From the NCBI RefSeq assembly GCF_003590875.1, contig NZ_QYUN01000002.1:1674001-1738000 (forward strand): DNA of 64,000 nt, written 5' to 3'. The position numbers and the translations under genes were made by a program. Source of the DNA: Noviherbaspirillum cavernae. GTDB taxonomy: Bacteria; Pseudomonadota; Gammaproteobacteria; Burkholderiales; Burkholderiaceae_D. Positions 63,843 to 64,000 of this stretch are shown here, piece after piece (within the stretch, counting starts at the first letter, position 1; each line of letters opens with the position of its first letter). Under the pieces are notes generated by a model. The model was not told the DNA's origin. It saw only the letters and a list, made by a program, of their open reading frames with translations, and did no database searches.

Positions 63843-64000
63843 TTACAGTCGATCCAACAAGTCCTTTTTTTTTCGCTCGAACTCATCATCGGTTATAACG
63901 CCGCGGTCGCGCATCACCTTCAATCGTTCGATCTTCCCAAACGCATCTTCCTTGGCTGCTGTTGTACTTGCAGGGTAAGAGTTGCTTGCTCCTATCTGTC
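63843..64000 (-). CDS. SHOCT-domain protein, C-terminal part (runs off the window)
   Basis: The minus-strand frame entering at the window edge reads a low-complexity Ser/Thr/Ala segment, then AFGKIERLKVMRDRGVITDD, EFERKKKDLLDRL and a stop at 63843-63845. The GVIT(D/E)xEF(E/x)xKKxxLL pattern is the SHOCT (short C-terminal) domain. The N-terminus is outside the window, so the full architecture is unknown. Confidence 0.8.
   Translation of the reverse strand, partial: QIGASNSYPASTTAAKEDAFGKIERLKVMRDRGVITDDEFERKKKDLLDRL

Noticed and set aside
63317..63889. A 190-aa minus-strand open frame overlapping the winged-helix gene
   Set aside because: No recognisable domain and low-complexity composition; the plus-strand frame has a clear helix-turn-helix pattern.

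Overview
The window looks like a chromosome segment of a GC-rich, motile, polyphosphate-accumulating betaproteobacterium, most likely Burkholderiales/Oxalobacteraceae (Herbaspirillum/Herminiimonas/Noviherbaspirillum-like). This rests on the flagellar gene order (fliE divergent from fliFGHIJK and fliLMNOPQR), the protein character, two ppk1 paralogues and GC content. It is inference; there is no rRNA or other taxonomic marker here.

Layout. 1-6.3 kb: a chemoreceptor with a CheR-type tether, a small membrane protein, a secreted LprI/MliC-type lysozyme-inhibitor fusion, a complete IS5-family (IS427-type) insertion sequence, the solo end of a second IS5-type element, and an LssY-C lipoprotein. 6.7-18.8 kb: flagellar export/basal-body genes fliR-Q-P-O-N-M-L and K-J-I-H-G-F on the minus strand, with fliE divergent. 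18.9-28.4 kb: ycgR-type PilZ brake, an FlhB C-terminal-domain protein, a second FliK-like protein, fliT, fliS, fliD, flaG and two almost identical flagellin genes. Strong sigma-28 promoters lie in front of fliD and both flagellins, and each flagellin also has a second sigma-28-like box further upstream. 28.9-29.5 kb: infA and a small unknown gene.

30-43.6 kb: a tightly overlapping minus-strand operon. It holds two giant TPR/GT41 (SPINDLY/OGT-like) glycosyltransferases, one carrying two complete TPR+catalytic modules in one chain, followed by rfbF, rfbG, a C-methyltransferase, an rfbC-type epimerase, an FkbM methyltransferase, an SDR reductase/epimerase and a hexapeptide acetyltransferase. Its position next to the flagellins suggests a protein (flagellin) O-glycosylation island using a CDP-linked, probably C-methylated 6-deoxy sugar. 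The three catalytic cassettes are nearly identical in DNA, which points to recent duplication or gene conversion.

43.6-57.5 kb: signalling and polyphosphate metabolism: a GGDEF cyclase, ppk1, an EEP-family nuclease/phosphatase, a CYTH-CHAD protein, SixA, Ppx/GppA, a small Lys/Ala-rich protein behind an AT-rich promoter, a second ppk1, and a NarL-type two-component pair. 57.9 kb: tRNA-Arg(ACG). Beyond it is accessory DNA: a decayed IS5-group element, an AlpA regulator, a 9-bp minisatellite, a prim-pol/helicase with a sharp composition change inside the gene, unknown small genes, an iteron-like region, a small winged-helix protein and the C-terminus of a SHOCT protein. This looks like a satellite-prophage or integrative-element fragment at the tRNA; no integrase is visible inside the window.
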